Shown piece by piece: positions 1 to 9,643 of a stretch of DNA of 64,000 nucleotides. Source of the stretch: Microplitis mediator (lineage: Eukaryota > Arthropoda > Insecta > Hymenoptera > Braconidae); contig NC_079973.1 in the NCBI RefSeq assembly GCF_029852145.1, positions 18,370,422 through 18,434,421 of the forward strand, given 5' to 3'. The stretch's first letter is position 1. Every line of letters starts with the position of its first letter. The position numbers and the translations under genes were made by a program. A model generated the notes under the pieces. It was not told the origin of the DNA, searched no databases, and saw only the letters and a program-made list of their open reading frames with translations.

Positions 1-305
1 CCTTTATTGAAGAAGCAAACTTTTGGAGCAAGAAATTTTTTTTTCTTGGCCCAAGCAACTTTTATTTTCACTTAAGCAATTTATTTTTCGGAGCAAGAGA
101 ATTTTTTTCTTTAGCCAAGAATTTTTTTTCTTAAACCAAGAAATTTTCAATTTCGCTTCAAAAATAAATTTTTTTTGGAGCAAGAGAATTTATTGTCTTG
201 AACCAAAAAAAAGTTTTTGAATCAAGTGTTTTACTTTTATTAAATCAATAAAGAAAATTCGGAAGACAATATTTTTCTTGAACCAAGTTAACTGTTTTTT
301 CTGTG
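1..305. mobile_element. Right end of a CTTGG/CAAG-rich TA-flanked element (CACAG...CTGTG family)
   Basis: The stretch is full of the words CTTGG, CCAAG and CAAGAA and ends in TTTTTTCTGTG followed by TA. The same end, with the same word content, closes the complete element at 17805-21945. The left part lies outside the window. It is inserted at the TA that begins the next repeat (306-700), whose other copy reads TGTATCATTT at that point. Confidence 0.6.
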
Positions 306-700
306 TATCATTTGTCGATTAACAAAATTGATAGAATTTTTTTAAACTGTTTAAGAAATTTAAGCGTTTTATAATATACATGTTTTTTAGATTAAACGTT
401 TTTTCTGAAAAAGTATTTAATTCCGGAATATCTGTTTTAATTTAAAACACTCGATGTTTTTTTAAACGTTTAATGTAACAGTAAGCGCTTTATAATAAAA
501 CAGGTAGAAGTGTTTTTTTCTTTAAACGGATAAAACGTATTCGGATTAAACACTTAAGTGTATTACGCGAACCTTTAAAAAACTTGTGATGATTTATGCG
601 ATTGTTTAAACGTTTATACCGTTTTACTTCTAAGCGCTTAAGTTGCAGAAAACACTAAGGTATTTTATTTTAACACACTGAGTTAAACACTTGGATTTGC
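306..700 (+). repeat. Arm 1 of a ~395-bp inverted repeat pair (partner 7854-8248)
   Basis: This stretch is the reverse complement of 7854-8248 with only scattered mismatches over about 395 bp. It is rich in AAACGTTTAA and AAGCGCTTA-like words. The inner end reads ACTTGGATTTGC; the partner carries the complete terminus CACTGCAAATCCAAGTG after a TA, so this end has been cut by the neighbouring repeat. A diverged relative is at 10951-11255. Best read as two oppositely oriented copies of one short element family, not as termini of one 8-kb transposon. Confidence 0.75.
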
Positions 701-703
701 TTA

Positions 704-976
704 TAAGCAAAAAAAATTTTTTCCACGCCCGAAGACCAAAAAAAAAAAATTTTTTTTAATTTGAAAATTTTTTTGTCGCTGGTTTTTCTAAGATTACTCT
801 AAAACCGCTGACGCTAAAAAATTTTAAAGTTCTAATCCAAAAAGTAGACACTTGGAGCTACAATTTCCTTTTTTTTATTTCTTGTACGACCATTTCTTTC
901 AAATTTAGGGCCTGTTGAAAATCGCCCAAAAATTTGGGATTTTTTTTTGATTCTTTAATTTTTTTCCATTAGTGTA
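704..976 (+). repeat. Dispersed repeat ending CCATTAGTGTA, copy 1
   Basis: About 270 bp found again at 11948-12170 (same strand) and 25271-25541 (opposite strand). Shared landmarks are TTTTTGTCGCTGGTTTTTCT, GACACTTGGAGCTACAATTT and the terminal CCATTAGTGTA. No coding sequence is seen. Confidence 0.8.
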
Positions 977-1203
977 GTAAATTTTATAATACGTGTCGTC
1001 TATTTTCTAAGTATCAGTTACGATTTTTAAAGTTCAAATAGTAATTTTTCTCACATAGACAATAAATTTTCACACTTATCCTGTAATTATTTACGTTTTA
1101 ATCATAAATAAAAAAATCACTATTTAGAATGATGGTATTTACTGATCACCTTATCATTATATTACTTGTCATTCTCAATTTATATAGTTCATTTTTTCCG
1201 TGT

Positions 1204-1237
1204 AGGGTACTGGGTTCGATTCCTCCGGAAACCTATG
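1204..1237 (+). repeat. 3' half of a tRNA-like (SINE) sequence
   Basis: Contains a perfect pol III B box, GGTTCGATTCC, in a T-arm context followed by TCCGGAAACC. That 3' strand would pair with the GGTTCCG start of the tRNA-like half at 12262-12300 (minus strand), so both look like pieces of one tRNA-derived family. No 5' half is present, so it is not a tRNA gene. Confidence 0.45.
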
Positions 1238-1303
1238 TTACGATTATTCAATTTTTCACTAAAATCTGAGTGTGTCAGAATTATTTGTAAAGTGTACCTT
1301 AGC

Positions 1304-1445
1304 AGATCCGAATTATGGTAAATTACGGTAATTACCGTAATTTGCGGTATCCGGAAGAATTACCGTAAATTACGGGTTTGACCGTAATTTGCCGTAAATT
1401 ACGGTAAAATTCTACAAATTACGGTAAAATACCGTATATTAGGGT
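1304..1445. mobile_element. Truncated TTACCGTAA-word element
   Basis: Opens with AGCAGATCCGAATTA and then repeats TTACCGTAA/TTACGGTAA with spacers. It is a shortened relative of the complete element at 52502-52849, with which it shares GCAGATCC, CGGAAGAATTAC and the repeated word. Confidence 0.65.
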
Positions 1446-1579
1446 GGTCTTTATTTAGGCTATGTTTGAATTTTGTTTCAGGATAGTCCTGAATAGGTTC
1501 CAAATATATAAAAAAAAATTCGTGCCAAATTACAACTCTTAATTTTAAAATTAACCCGGCCCCCACGACAGCCAAAGTT

Positions 1580-2870
1580 TTAAATGGAAGTAACATGGGA
1601 AAATTCCTGTTATTACTTTGGAATTTTTTAAGTCATGAACTAATGAGCAGATTATATCGAGACATGAATATCCTTATAGCAAATTTAACGCTCTACAAGA
1701 AAGGTATCTTGTGATTTTTTGTTAACTTTACTGGTTCAAAAGTTATTCAAGGTCAAAATCGAAGTTCTAGTCAATTTCATGGTTTTTTTATTTTTATCGT
1801 GGTTTAATGATTCAAAAATGTAAAAAGTGTTTTAATTTATGTTCTAGATGGCTCTATTTTTCAGAAAAATTCCAAGATAACCGTGACCCTTAAAAGTTAG
1901 TTACACCAAATTTTTTGCTATACTTGAATTGTAAGTTTCAAGTATTTTTGAAATTTCGGTATACGTAAGATATTTTGGTTGTATTGTTGAAAGATTTTGA
2001 TATTCATTGGTAAAAATTTTGATAAACTCTAGTTTTAAATTCAAACTAAATTCATGAAGCATCTATGGTACTTATTGCCAGAGTTATCTATCATGGCAAT
2101 TTTTTGTTTCATTAGAATCAAAAATAAAAATTGTGAGTAAGCTGCATACGGAAAAAGAAAAGATTACAATCGATGCTATTCCGGAAGAAGAAGACCTGGA
2201 TCATACAAGTGAAAAATGTAGCGTAAAACGCTTTCAATGCAAGGGTATAAACGATTTATTGTATAATGATATCGATTTTTTTGTAACCGCCGAATCAATT
2301 AAATTTTTCGAAAGATTTGAGTTACAAACAGAATTTTTAGAAATTGATCCTTCTAAATGGGCTGCAAATGAAAGCTATAGGACTGCATTAGGGTTCGTCA
2401 AAAAACTATCGGTTGTGAATAACTGTGCAGAGAGAGGAGTTGAACTATAGTGCAAGAGTTCTGTAAACATTATTCTAAGAATGAAAATCAAATGCAATAT
2501 GTTTTACAATTGGTTAAAGATCATCCATAAATGTTTCCTGATGCGCTAAAAAAACTAATGTAACAACTTCACGAAAATCTCTGTGATTAAAAAAAAAAAT
2601 ATGATAGTGTTGGTATTTTTTATTTTCCATTGAAATTTTAATAATATTTAATCAATTAATATTTTTCTATCAGAGCAAACCTTAAGGTAAGAAAAGTCAT
2701 CTAGAATATAATTTATAACACTTTTTACATTTTTGAATCATTAAACCACGATAAAAATGGAAAAACTATCAAATTGACTAGAACTTCGATTTTGACCTCG
2801 AATAACTTTTGAACCAGTAAAGTTACCTGTATCTTCTGAACGGATAAACCGATTTTGAACTTTAAGGTGT
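1580..2870. mobile_element. Foldback element with relic coding DNA in its centre
   Basis: Arms at about 1717-1831 and 2717-2828 are inverted copies. The outer parts share phrasing (a CTACAA...AAAGG block, then TTCAAAAGTTATTCAAGG) with the long foldbacks at 23068-24085 and 24104-27966. The 880 bp between the arms includes a coding relic at 2133-2530 that other family members lack, which suggests capture of, or insertion by, foreign DNA. Confidence 0.6.
2133..2530 (+). pseudogene. Frameshifted relic of an unidentified protein gene
   Basis: An open stretch of 105 codons runs from 2133 to 2450 without a credible ATG (the first codon is GTG). It ends ...NNCAERGVEL and a stop. In another frame, from 2453, the protein-like text QEFCKHYSKNENQMQ continues to a stop at 2528-2530, followed at once by MFPDALKKLM in the same frame. 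The charged, acidic composition (PEEEDLD; FFERFELQTEF) differs from random AT-rich DNA. The AERGV...FPD layout recalls uncharacterised arthropod proteins linked to repeats, from memory only. Broken, so not a working gene. Confidence 0.4.
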
Positions 2871-3445
2871 CATTCGACGCGGCTTGTCAATATCTTGAAG
2901 CTGTAAGAAATTGGGCTTGATCGGTAAGGCTCGTTCAGAGATATTCCAAAAATAAATTTTTTTGAAAAATGTTTTTTTTTATAACTTTTAATCTGCTCGA
3001 TGGATTGATTCCAAAATCGACTGGGCTCTGAAACTTTAGAAGCTGCGTTGAATGCTACCTCAACCATCAAAATCGGCTCATTCGTTCAAGAGAAACCGTT
3101 GTCGAAAGAATTAAAAAAAAACTTTTTTTTATTTTTTCTGAAATATCTCAAAAACGACTCGATAAATCGAATTTAAAATTTGATTAGCTTTAAAACTTAA
3201 TAAAACGCGTCGATTGCCACCTCAATCGTCTCAATCGGTTTATTCGTTTGAGAGATATCGTTGGAGAAAAAATGGTGAAAAACGTTTTTTTTTTAAAACA
3301 ACTGCATACAAAAGTATTTTCGAGCTCGAAGAGCTCGAAAACGTATTCACAATAATGTTTTCGAGGTTCTTGAGCTCGAAAACAGCGGGAAGTTTTGGGG
3401 CTGACCCGCAGGGTCAACTGACAGACCGATTTTTTTTTTCTGGTA
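2870..3445 (+). repeat. Diverged ~165-bp monomer repeat, block 1
   Basis: Two or three degenerate units carry AAAACGCGTCGATTGCCACC, CTCAATCGGTTTATTCGTT and GAGATATCGTTGGAGAAA. They are followed by the TTCGAGCTCGAAGAGCTCGA palindrome block and GCGGGAAGTTTTGGGGCTG...CGCAGGGTCAAC. The same order recurs at 16132-17804, 21948-22200 and, more diverged, 47083-48235. Short open frames here are by-products of the repeat. Confidence 0.75.
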
Positions 3446-4977
3446 AAGAGTGATGCAAGCATCTTCACAGATTTCATATCAAATTGTTCCCTATATCCGG
3501 TACGTTTATAATACTCGAGTCGAAGGCTGACTTTGTTGCATCCATTAAAGAATGTTTTGCAAAACCGCTTATTATTTATTACCTCTCGATTTTCGTTTTA
3601 CAGTCATCAAATTAATAATTATAACTTTGAGAAATTCTCCCAGGCACGCATACCAACGATCACGTAGGTCTGAAGTTAAATCGAAGCAACAATTTTTATT
3701 CAATAATATAATTATTGAAACTTATCAATAATTTTAAGAAAATTATTTTTACATACATAGATATAAATTTTCAAAATTCGAATTAATGTTAAATGTATAG
3801 ATATACTGCGAGGGAGTTCAACAAACGTCAATTTTTATCTGTAAATACTGGGAGGCCAGACAATTTTCCGAGAAGACAGGAAGCAATTTTACTTTGAATT
3901 TTCTTGGCAGGCGTGATGGCCAACATTGCGTAAAAGCTCTCTTTTCCCTGTTTATCAATGACAATTATACCGCGGATGAGTGGAAAATATTACTCGATTT
4001 ACTTGCCAAATTATTTAACATCAAATACTATGTACGCATTTCACAATTGAATATATGTACATAATTAAATATATCCATTAAAATTATTCTGCTATATTGT
4101 ATAACTAATTTAACATTAAACCATTTAAATGCCCAATTATTTCTCATCTTATACTATTAAATTTATTTTTTTAAATATTGTAGTGTATAAGAAATTAAGA
4201 ATATTTAAATTTCCTGAGAATAAATCAAATCTACTAAACTTTATCTTAAATTATTGAACCATCAAAAGATTAATGATGATGATTTATAAATTTTTTTACT
4301 CAAAACATATGTTTTTTATGACACACTCTACTTTATTCAATAAATATACGATATCCTAATTTATATTATGATAGAAAAACAAAAAAAAAGATAAGTGATG
4401 AAATATGAAAAATCATCGGAACTATACTACGCACAAATGGAATGTTTTCTACGCATAATCTTGTATCGTGTTAAATTGATAAGATATGATTAATTAACAA
4501 TATTTTTTTTTTTATTATTTTTTGTTTGTTAGTGATAAATTTTTTTTCATCAGAAAAAAATATTTACGCTTATATATTCTATACCTAAATTACTATCAAC
4601 AGACACATAATTCGTATTAATTTCAAAATCAATTGATTCTAACTTGAGAACTTATTGCTGTCAACTCAAGAGATTCATGCAGTTCTTTGAGTATCGAAAA
4701 TTATCTTAAAATTTTTTTTCATAGGGTAAACGCTCCAGTTGACCGGGCACCAGTAGTTAACCACTTTTGTATAAAAGTCTTAAAATTGTCATCAAATGAA
4801 TATCTTATGGCCTCGAAATTAATATTTAATTATTGTTAAACTTACAATAATCATACACTGTTAGAAATTTCTATTGTAAATTTACGAGAAATGGATTGGA
4901 ACTTTTTATCTAAACTTTTTCGTCATTAAATTTCCCATACAATTGACTATCAAAATTCAAGACCGATTATCTTAAAT
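3446..4977. other. Gene-free AT-rich DNA with one ATG-less open frame
   Basis: No repeat of the named families was recognised except at the edges. The only item of note is the open frame at 3801-4064, listed separately. Confidence 0.5.
3801..4064 (+). pseudogene. ATG-less 87-codon open frame, possible exon or relic
   Basis: From the stop at 3798-3800 the frame stays open to TAA at 4062-4064. The product looks protein-like: YWEARQFSEKTGSNFTLNF, then GRRDGQHCVKALFSLF and ADEWKILLDLLAKLFNI, with W, C, H, G and R unusual for random AT-rich translation and an amphipathic C-terminal helix. There is no ATG in frame and no clear 3' splice site immediately upstream. I do not recognise the family. It may be a fragment of an old gene or transposon protein, or chance. 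Confidence 0.3.
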
Positions 4978-5263
4978 TTAAGGGGTTAGGGGTACTCAGG
5001 GGTATGAAAAAATGATGATTTTCAATAATTTTTTTTTTGTAGTTAATTACTTTATTTGACAAAAATAAAAACATAGCTTTATTAGAACACGTTTCGATTT
5101 GACTTCACGAAAATTTCAAAAAAAAAAATTAATAATTCAAAAAGTTATCGCTGTTTTTGTAGAGCCCGTTCCTCCCGAAGTCCTTTGCGGTGATCATCAT
5201 AAGTCCTTGGAGATTCATCTAAAATCAATCGGACAAGAAAAATTAGTTTTATTAATAGATAAT

Positions 5264-5421
5264 CTTGTGCCTGATCGAAGCTTTTTTTTTTTTTTTCGAA
5301 ATTAACAAAATGGCGGCCTCAGGAAATTTTTTTCAAATTTTCGAGAAAAAAACCGACAGTTTATTGTTAAAAAAAAATCGAAATTTTGAAAAAAAAAAAA
5401 AATCCTTCGATCAGGCACGAG
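5264..5421. repeat. Hairpin near the 3' end of transposon copy 1
   Basis: TTGTGCCTGATCGAAGC followed by a T run pairs with an A run followed by CCTTCGATCAGGCACGAG about 120 bp later. The hairpin lies downstream of the transposase stop, so it could act in 3'-end formation or as a subterminal binding site. Copy 2 has the same hairpin near 18733-18890. Confidence 0.7.
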
Positions 5422-5578
5422 TTTTTAATGTATTTCAAAAGTACAATAAATTTTATTGAAATCTACCGAGCAGTTTTTAAGTTACAGTGATCACCAGTTC
5501 AGAAAACATAGTTTTGAGAAAAACGCATTTAAAGTTTTGCTATGGATTTATGTCGAATTATAAGAATTATTTAATAAC

Positions 5579-7333
5579 TTACACTGAGTCATCTATTCCT
5601 GGACCATATAATAGCTCTTCAGCCGACATAGCAGCTTCCAAAATATCGATTTGCTGGTGCCTACGTTGCAATCGACCTTCTCGGGTGTTATCATTAGCGC
5701 GCTTATCTGCTACTTTGATACGTGCAGCATCCATTCTTTCTGCATACCGATGAGAATTAGGCCCACAATTAAGTCCTAGTGTATTCATCAAGACTAATAA
5801 TGAATTTATACCCTCATTAAATATACACATAGCAACGTATGCAGCTATTTGTACGATGGTAAAACTAGTATTTACCGTTTTTGGGCATATTTTCCATACT
5901 AGTTGGTTAAAGCTTTCATTATTATTCTGATTGAATCCACCTACACATCTTGAAAGTAAATTTTCATTACTAAGATCTTCGTATATAGGCTTGATAGCTT
6001 TTAAAACATCAGAAGGTAAAGGAGAATAATCGTGAGAAAAGGTATCAAGCTCTCCTCTTGCTTCAGCGCGCTGGTAAGAGCACCAAGATTCTTCGCCTTT
6101 TGGACACATATCATGATTCGGTTTTTCATCACTCGAGCCGTAGTGATAAAAGGTTGCCATTATAGCAGATTTCATATTTTCAATAGAATCACAATGCCGG
6201 CGTATTGCTAAACCATAGTACACAGTTAGTTTGTCTATTAATTTTCCTGTGAGCTTACCTCGACCACCAAGACCTTTTTGTTTACTCTTCAGCGTACGTA
6301 ATCGACTCCCCATCCGCTTTTGGACATGCCCTATACATTCCTTTTTATTTACAGTTGTATTTTCGTAAGGATCTGATTTTATAATTCCTGAATAGGTCTT
6401 GGAGTCACCATCACCAATATAGTTGGCATACTTAACTCCATATTTAGTTTCAGAATACGAAAACATTTCGACCATCGCATCCACCTCCATTTTCCCAGAA
6501 GACCCTTGATGATTAGCAGAACACACATCTTCATGCGATTGATACCATTCCTCGAACTCAACAGTATTTGTTTTTTTTTTCCAATACTCACATAGCTTAC
6601 AATATGCACTTTTAATGTTTATGTCAAGAATCTTTCCAGTAAAATAGCCAATTATAGAAGAAACTCCAAATGACGATGTATATCCCCGTTTTTGCCAGGT
6701 TCCATCTCCCGATACAGTTAGATGATTTATATCTTCATTTTCAGTTGTTGGCATTGCTTGCTTTTCTTCATTCACAGCTTTCGTCATGAAGGTTTCTGCG
6801 ACGGCTTTACTACAATTCAAAATCTGTTTCAGTAAAATTGTATGCGTAGATTTATCTAAAAAAGACGGCATGTCCATCAGGCCGCAAAACTTGCACAATC
6901 CTTCGTATCCTATTCCTAGTATTCTCATTACAAAAATGAAACGTCTGTTTATTTCATAAGAATGCCCAACGAAAGAACAGGAAGGAATATATTCATTTCC
7001 ACAGTTATTACATGCAACTACAATTTTGAATCCCAGCCCACGTGTACTTGCTGTTTGAAACACTACATTTCCATCACATTTTTTACATTTTATAAGAGCA
7101 GAAATTGCAGTGAATACCTGAATAAAATTTATTATTCGAAATTCAGTACTGCTGTCTTCAGGTACATCATCTTCAGTGTTTTGTTTTAATTTTTTAGAAG
7201 ATGTACTCTGAATACTTTCATCACGTTCGGCTGTTTTCGGATTAAAAACATTCTTTCTTTTGACTGAACGCGACTTATTAATTTTTTCAGAACTCCGAAG
7301 TTCTCTTGAAACCTTTCTAGAATCACGTCCCAT
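5579..7333 (-). CDS. DDE transposase (Mutator-like/Kolobok type), copy 1
   Basis: 584 codons, no intron, ATG at 7331-7333. It would cut and rejoin the element's ends in the nucleus. Order: a basic, Lys/Arg-rich N-terminus (1-50); a zinc-ribbon-like C83-x2-C86...C108-x2-C111; C147-x2-C150; then a catalytic core with candidate acidic residues D210 (SGDGTW), D308 or D310 (YIGDGDS) and E473 (NNNESFNQLVW). A C333-x2-H336 pair (CIGH) and C410...C418 lie in the insertion before the final Glu, as expected of Mutator/Kolobok-type transposases. A GTAAGT follows the last codons, so a short second exon cannot be excluded. The frame is undamaged and identical in copy 2. Family placement is from motifs and TTAA flanks. 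Confidence 0.85.
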   Translation of the reverse strand: MGRDSRKVSRELRSSEKINKSRSVKRKNVFNPKTAERDESIQSTSSKKLKQNTEDDVPEDSSTEFRIINFIQVFTAISALIKCKKCDGNVVFQTASTRGLGFKIVVACNNCGNEYIPSCSFVGHSYEINRRFIFVMRILGIGYEGLCKFCGLMDMPSFLDKSTHTILLKQILNCSKAVAETFMTKAVNEEKQAMPTTENEDINHLTVSGDGTWQKRGYTSSFGVSSIIGYFTGKILDINIKSAYCKLCEYWKKKTNTVEFEEWYQSHEDVCSANHQGSSGKMEVDAMVEMFSYSETKYGVKYANYIGDGDSKTYSGIIKSDPYENTTVNKKECIGHVQKRMGSRLRTLKSKQKGLGGRGKLTGKLIDKLTVYYGLAIRRHCDSIENMKSAIMATFYHYGSSDEKPNHDMCPKGEESWCSYQRAEARGELDTFSHDYSPLPSDVLKAIKPIYEDLSNENLLSRCVGGFNQNNNESFNQLVWKICPKTVNTSFTIVQIAAYVAMCIFNEGINSLLVLMNTLGLNCGPNSHRYAERMDAARIKVADKRANDNTREGRLQRRHQQIDILEAAMSAEELLYGPGIDDSV

Positions 7334-7471
7334 GGTTAATAATTTAATTCACTTGAGAAATAATTTATCACAAAACTATCGACTGATCAGTGCAACGACT
7401 ACAGGTATACTGGCAACCAAAAATTATTTTTCAGTTCTTGTACTACCTACAAATTGTGAATATATGTAGAA

Positions 7472-7474
<3 letters not shown>

Positions 7475-7522
<48 letters not shown>
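7475..7522. repeat. (TA)24 microsatellite in transposon copy 1
   Basis: Pure TA run upstream of the transposase start. Copy 2 has (TA)23 at the same place, the only difference seen between copies. Confidence 0.95.
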
Positions 7523-7526
<4 letters not shown>

Positions 7527-7849
7527 TAAATACATTAAAATGGGGAGATATTCATGACAATGAAACCCGAAAGGTCGGTTGCTTGCAGCTGTTTCTAGCT
7601 ACCTGCTCTCGAATGCCACGTAGCACCCGAGCGTCCTTTGGTCATTGTTAAATAACTCGAAAAGAATTTGTCGGATTCACTTCAAATTTTCACACAATAT
7701 TTTTAAAATATTATACTTTAAGAAAATGCAAAAAAAAAAAAATCGATTTTTTGAAAATTCTGACTACCCCTAACCCCTTAAGTCAGGATTTGGGAATTCA
7801 ATACTTTAAGACTTTAAATTTAAAACCTTGATTGAAAATTCAAAACCTA

Positions 7850-8248
7850 CACTGCAAATCCAAGTGTTTAACTTACTGTGTTAAAATAAAACACGTTAGT
7901 GTTTTCTGCAACTTAAGCGCTTAGAAGTAAAACGGTATAAACGTTTAAACAATCGCATAAATCATTACAAGTTTTTTAAAGGTTCGCGTAACACACTTAA
8001 GTGTTTAATCCGAATACGTTTTATCCGTTTAAAGAAAAAAACACTTCTACCTGTTTTATTATAAAGCACTTACTGTTACATTAAACGTTTAAAAAAACAT
8101 CGAGTGTTTTAAATTAAAACAGATATTCCGGAATTAAATACTTTTTCAGAAAAAACGTTTAATCTAAAAAACATGTATCTTATAAAACGCTTAAATTTCT
8201 TAAACAGTTTAAAAAAATTCTATCAATTTTGTCAATCGACAAATGATA
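7850..8248 (-). repeat. Arm 2 of the ~395-bp inverted repeat pair (partner 306-700)
   Basis: Begins CACTGCAAATCCAAGTG after a TA, the intact terminus of this family, and runs as the reverse complement of 306-700 up to AAATGATA at 8241-8248. Confidence 0.75.
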
Positions 8249-8429
8249 CAAATAACAATTTCAAAATATAAAAGTGTAATAATTGTCAAATATATTTATG
8301 CATTACGATATAGATGTATCAAAACGTATTTTTTTGTATTGAAAATAAAATTTTACAAATGATTGAACTCGGTTCATATCATGATAATACCAAGCTCGTA
8401 AAAATAATAATAGTCTTCTACTCTATTCT

Positions 8430-8920
8430 GAGAACTTAAGATTAAAATGAAAATAACTAGAAAACAATGCGGAATTTGAATGAACTTTATTTCAACGAAT
8501 TTGTAGGGAATAAAATTATCTATAAAAAAGATCCTATGACATTTTTTGATAAGTCTGATAGTTTTGCTGGAAAAGTAAAAAGATCTGGAAATTTATTATA
8601 GATTTGACTTCCAGCTCCGATAGCTTTCGAATGAATGGATTTATCAAAAAATGATAAAAAACCTTTTTTGTAGAGCGTTAAATTCTCTACAAGAATATGC
8701 TTTGGACTCATTCATATGACGTGCGAATGCCGAGCTAGAAAAATAAAAAATTTTTTTCCCATATTATTTCAATGGGAAATGGAGAATTGCAAATAGGCAC
8801 CTCTTAATATTAATATTAAGAGCTCAAATTTTAATAGAATTTTGTTTTCATCATCTCAAACAATATTTTCACTGTAACTAAAAAAAAAAAAAAAAGTCAC
8901 TTTTTTTGGCCCACCCTACT
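8430..8920 (-). mobile_element. Half of a foldback element of the AGACTGGGCC family
   Basis: Matches the right arm of the foldback at 23068-24085: AAAATGAAAATAACTAGAAA, CTATAAAAAAGATCCTATGA, TTGTAGAGCGTTAAATTCTC, and the TTAATATTAATATTAAG block. It ends in GTCACTTTTTTTGGCCCACC, a variant of the GTCGATTTTTTTGGCCCAG terminus. The opposite arm is absent. Confidence 0.65.
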
Positions 8921-9169
8921 GTTCATGTATATAATATATGAGGCCATATATTACTAAATGTACTATCATATATGTTAATGTATGATCCGCATCTTTACGA
9001 TGCGCGCGCACAGGTGTTACACGAAAACTAAATGTTGAAGTTGCTACATACACAACACGTGTTTTAAAAGTGCGAATTTTATATGTTCTTAATAATCATA
9101 TTCAGTATAGTGAATCACTATAGTGATTTAGAATCACTATATTGATTTAAATTGAACATTTTGATAAAT

Positions 9170-9643
9170 ATTATTTACTACTTTTTTTTTTTTTTTATTA
9201 TTGTTAACAGTGTATAGCATATTTATGCCTTTTACACTTCTTGCCTTTAATCGCAATCGCTACCTTTTTCTATTCCCTCCTCTTTTTCATGCGGCTGTGG
9301 ACCGACTTGTGCTTCTGTACTGAATCATTACGTAATGCCCTATACCCCACCTTTTTGCCGTGGGAGTATAGCGGCAAAGGGAAACCACAGAGAAAACCTT
9401 TTGCCAGTACAGCTGTCATTTTTCGGAGCAGGTGAAGTTCCAGTGATCGATAAAATTCCCATTTTACCGATCACTGGCTCTTCAGTCCTCGCCTAGCGCA
9501 CAGAGACGTCCGATCAAGCTCAATGCATGGCTAAGCGGTCATCCAGCCAAACAGTAACCGCGCTCGGTGCTGCTTAACTTTGATGATCGCCCGAGCCACA
9601 CATGAACCGATCGGCTGCCTCTGCCCCTTATTATTTACTACTT
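9170..9643 (-). mobile_element. 5S rRNA-headed retroposon (SINE3-like) with poly-A tail and target duplication
   Basis: The body, 9629 down to 9184, reads on the minus strand. Its 5' part (about 9610-9515) resembles 5S rRNA: CATCAAAGTTAAGCAGCACC, then GAGCGCGGTTACTG and GGCTGGATGACCGC, which cover the internal pol III control regions of 5S genes. The tail contains a stable hairpin (9440-9477, CCAGTGATCG paired with CGATCACTGG) and GC-richer DNA than the surroundings. The 3' end is a run of A (T run at 9182-9196 on the plus strand). The 14-bp direct repeat ATTATTTACTACTT flanks it at 9170-9183 and 9630-9643, as target-primed insertion produces. Being 5S-derived is by memory of the 5S sequence. 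Confidence 0.75.

Larger units (their letters stand above)
4978..7781 (-). mobile_element. Kolobok-like DNA transposon with TTAA target duplication, copy 1
   Basis: The element body is 4982-7777. Both ends are flanked by TTAA (4978-4981 and 7778-7781). The terminal inverted repeat is GGGGTTAGGGGTACTCAG against GGGGTTAGGGGTAGTCAG, 18 bp with one mismatch. Inside are an uninterrupted transposase frame on the minus strand and, beyond its 3' end, a private hairpin (5264-5421). A second copy at 18451-21244 appears to differ only by one TA unit in a microsatellite. TTAA duplications are known for piggyBac and Kolobok elements; the transposase is not piggyBac-like, so Kolobok is the better fit. Confidence 0.85.

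Noticed and set aside
23..220. 65-codon frame at the left edge
   Set aside because: Translation is F/K/I-rich low complexity from the CTTGG/AAATTTT element; no gene features.
3640..3705. Possible 5S rRNA-like text (GATCACGTAGGTCTGAAGTTAA)
   Set aside because: Only two short blocks resemble 5S and the C-box region is missing; no tail or target duplication seen.
5099..5753. Plus-strand frames of 68, 64 and 88 codons (repeated at 18568-19222)
   Set aside because: They lie in the transposon's 3' region or opposite the transposase and are made of poly-A/T or antisense text.
306..8248. One 8-kb transposon with 395-bp terminal inverted repeats
   Set aside because: The complete terminus (CACTGCAAATCC) faces inward, and a third copy exists alone at 10951-11255, so these are separate short repeats.
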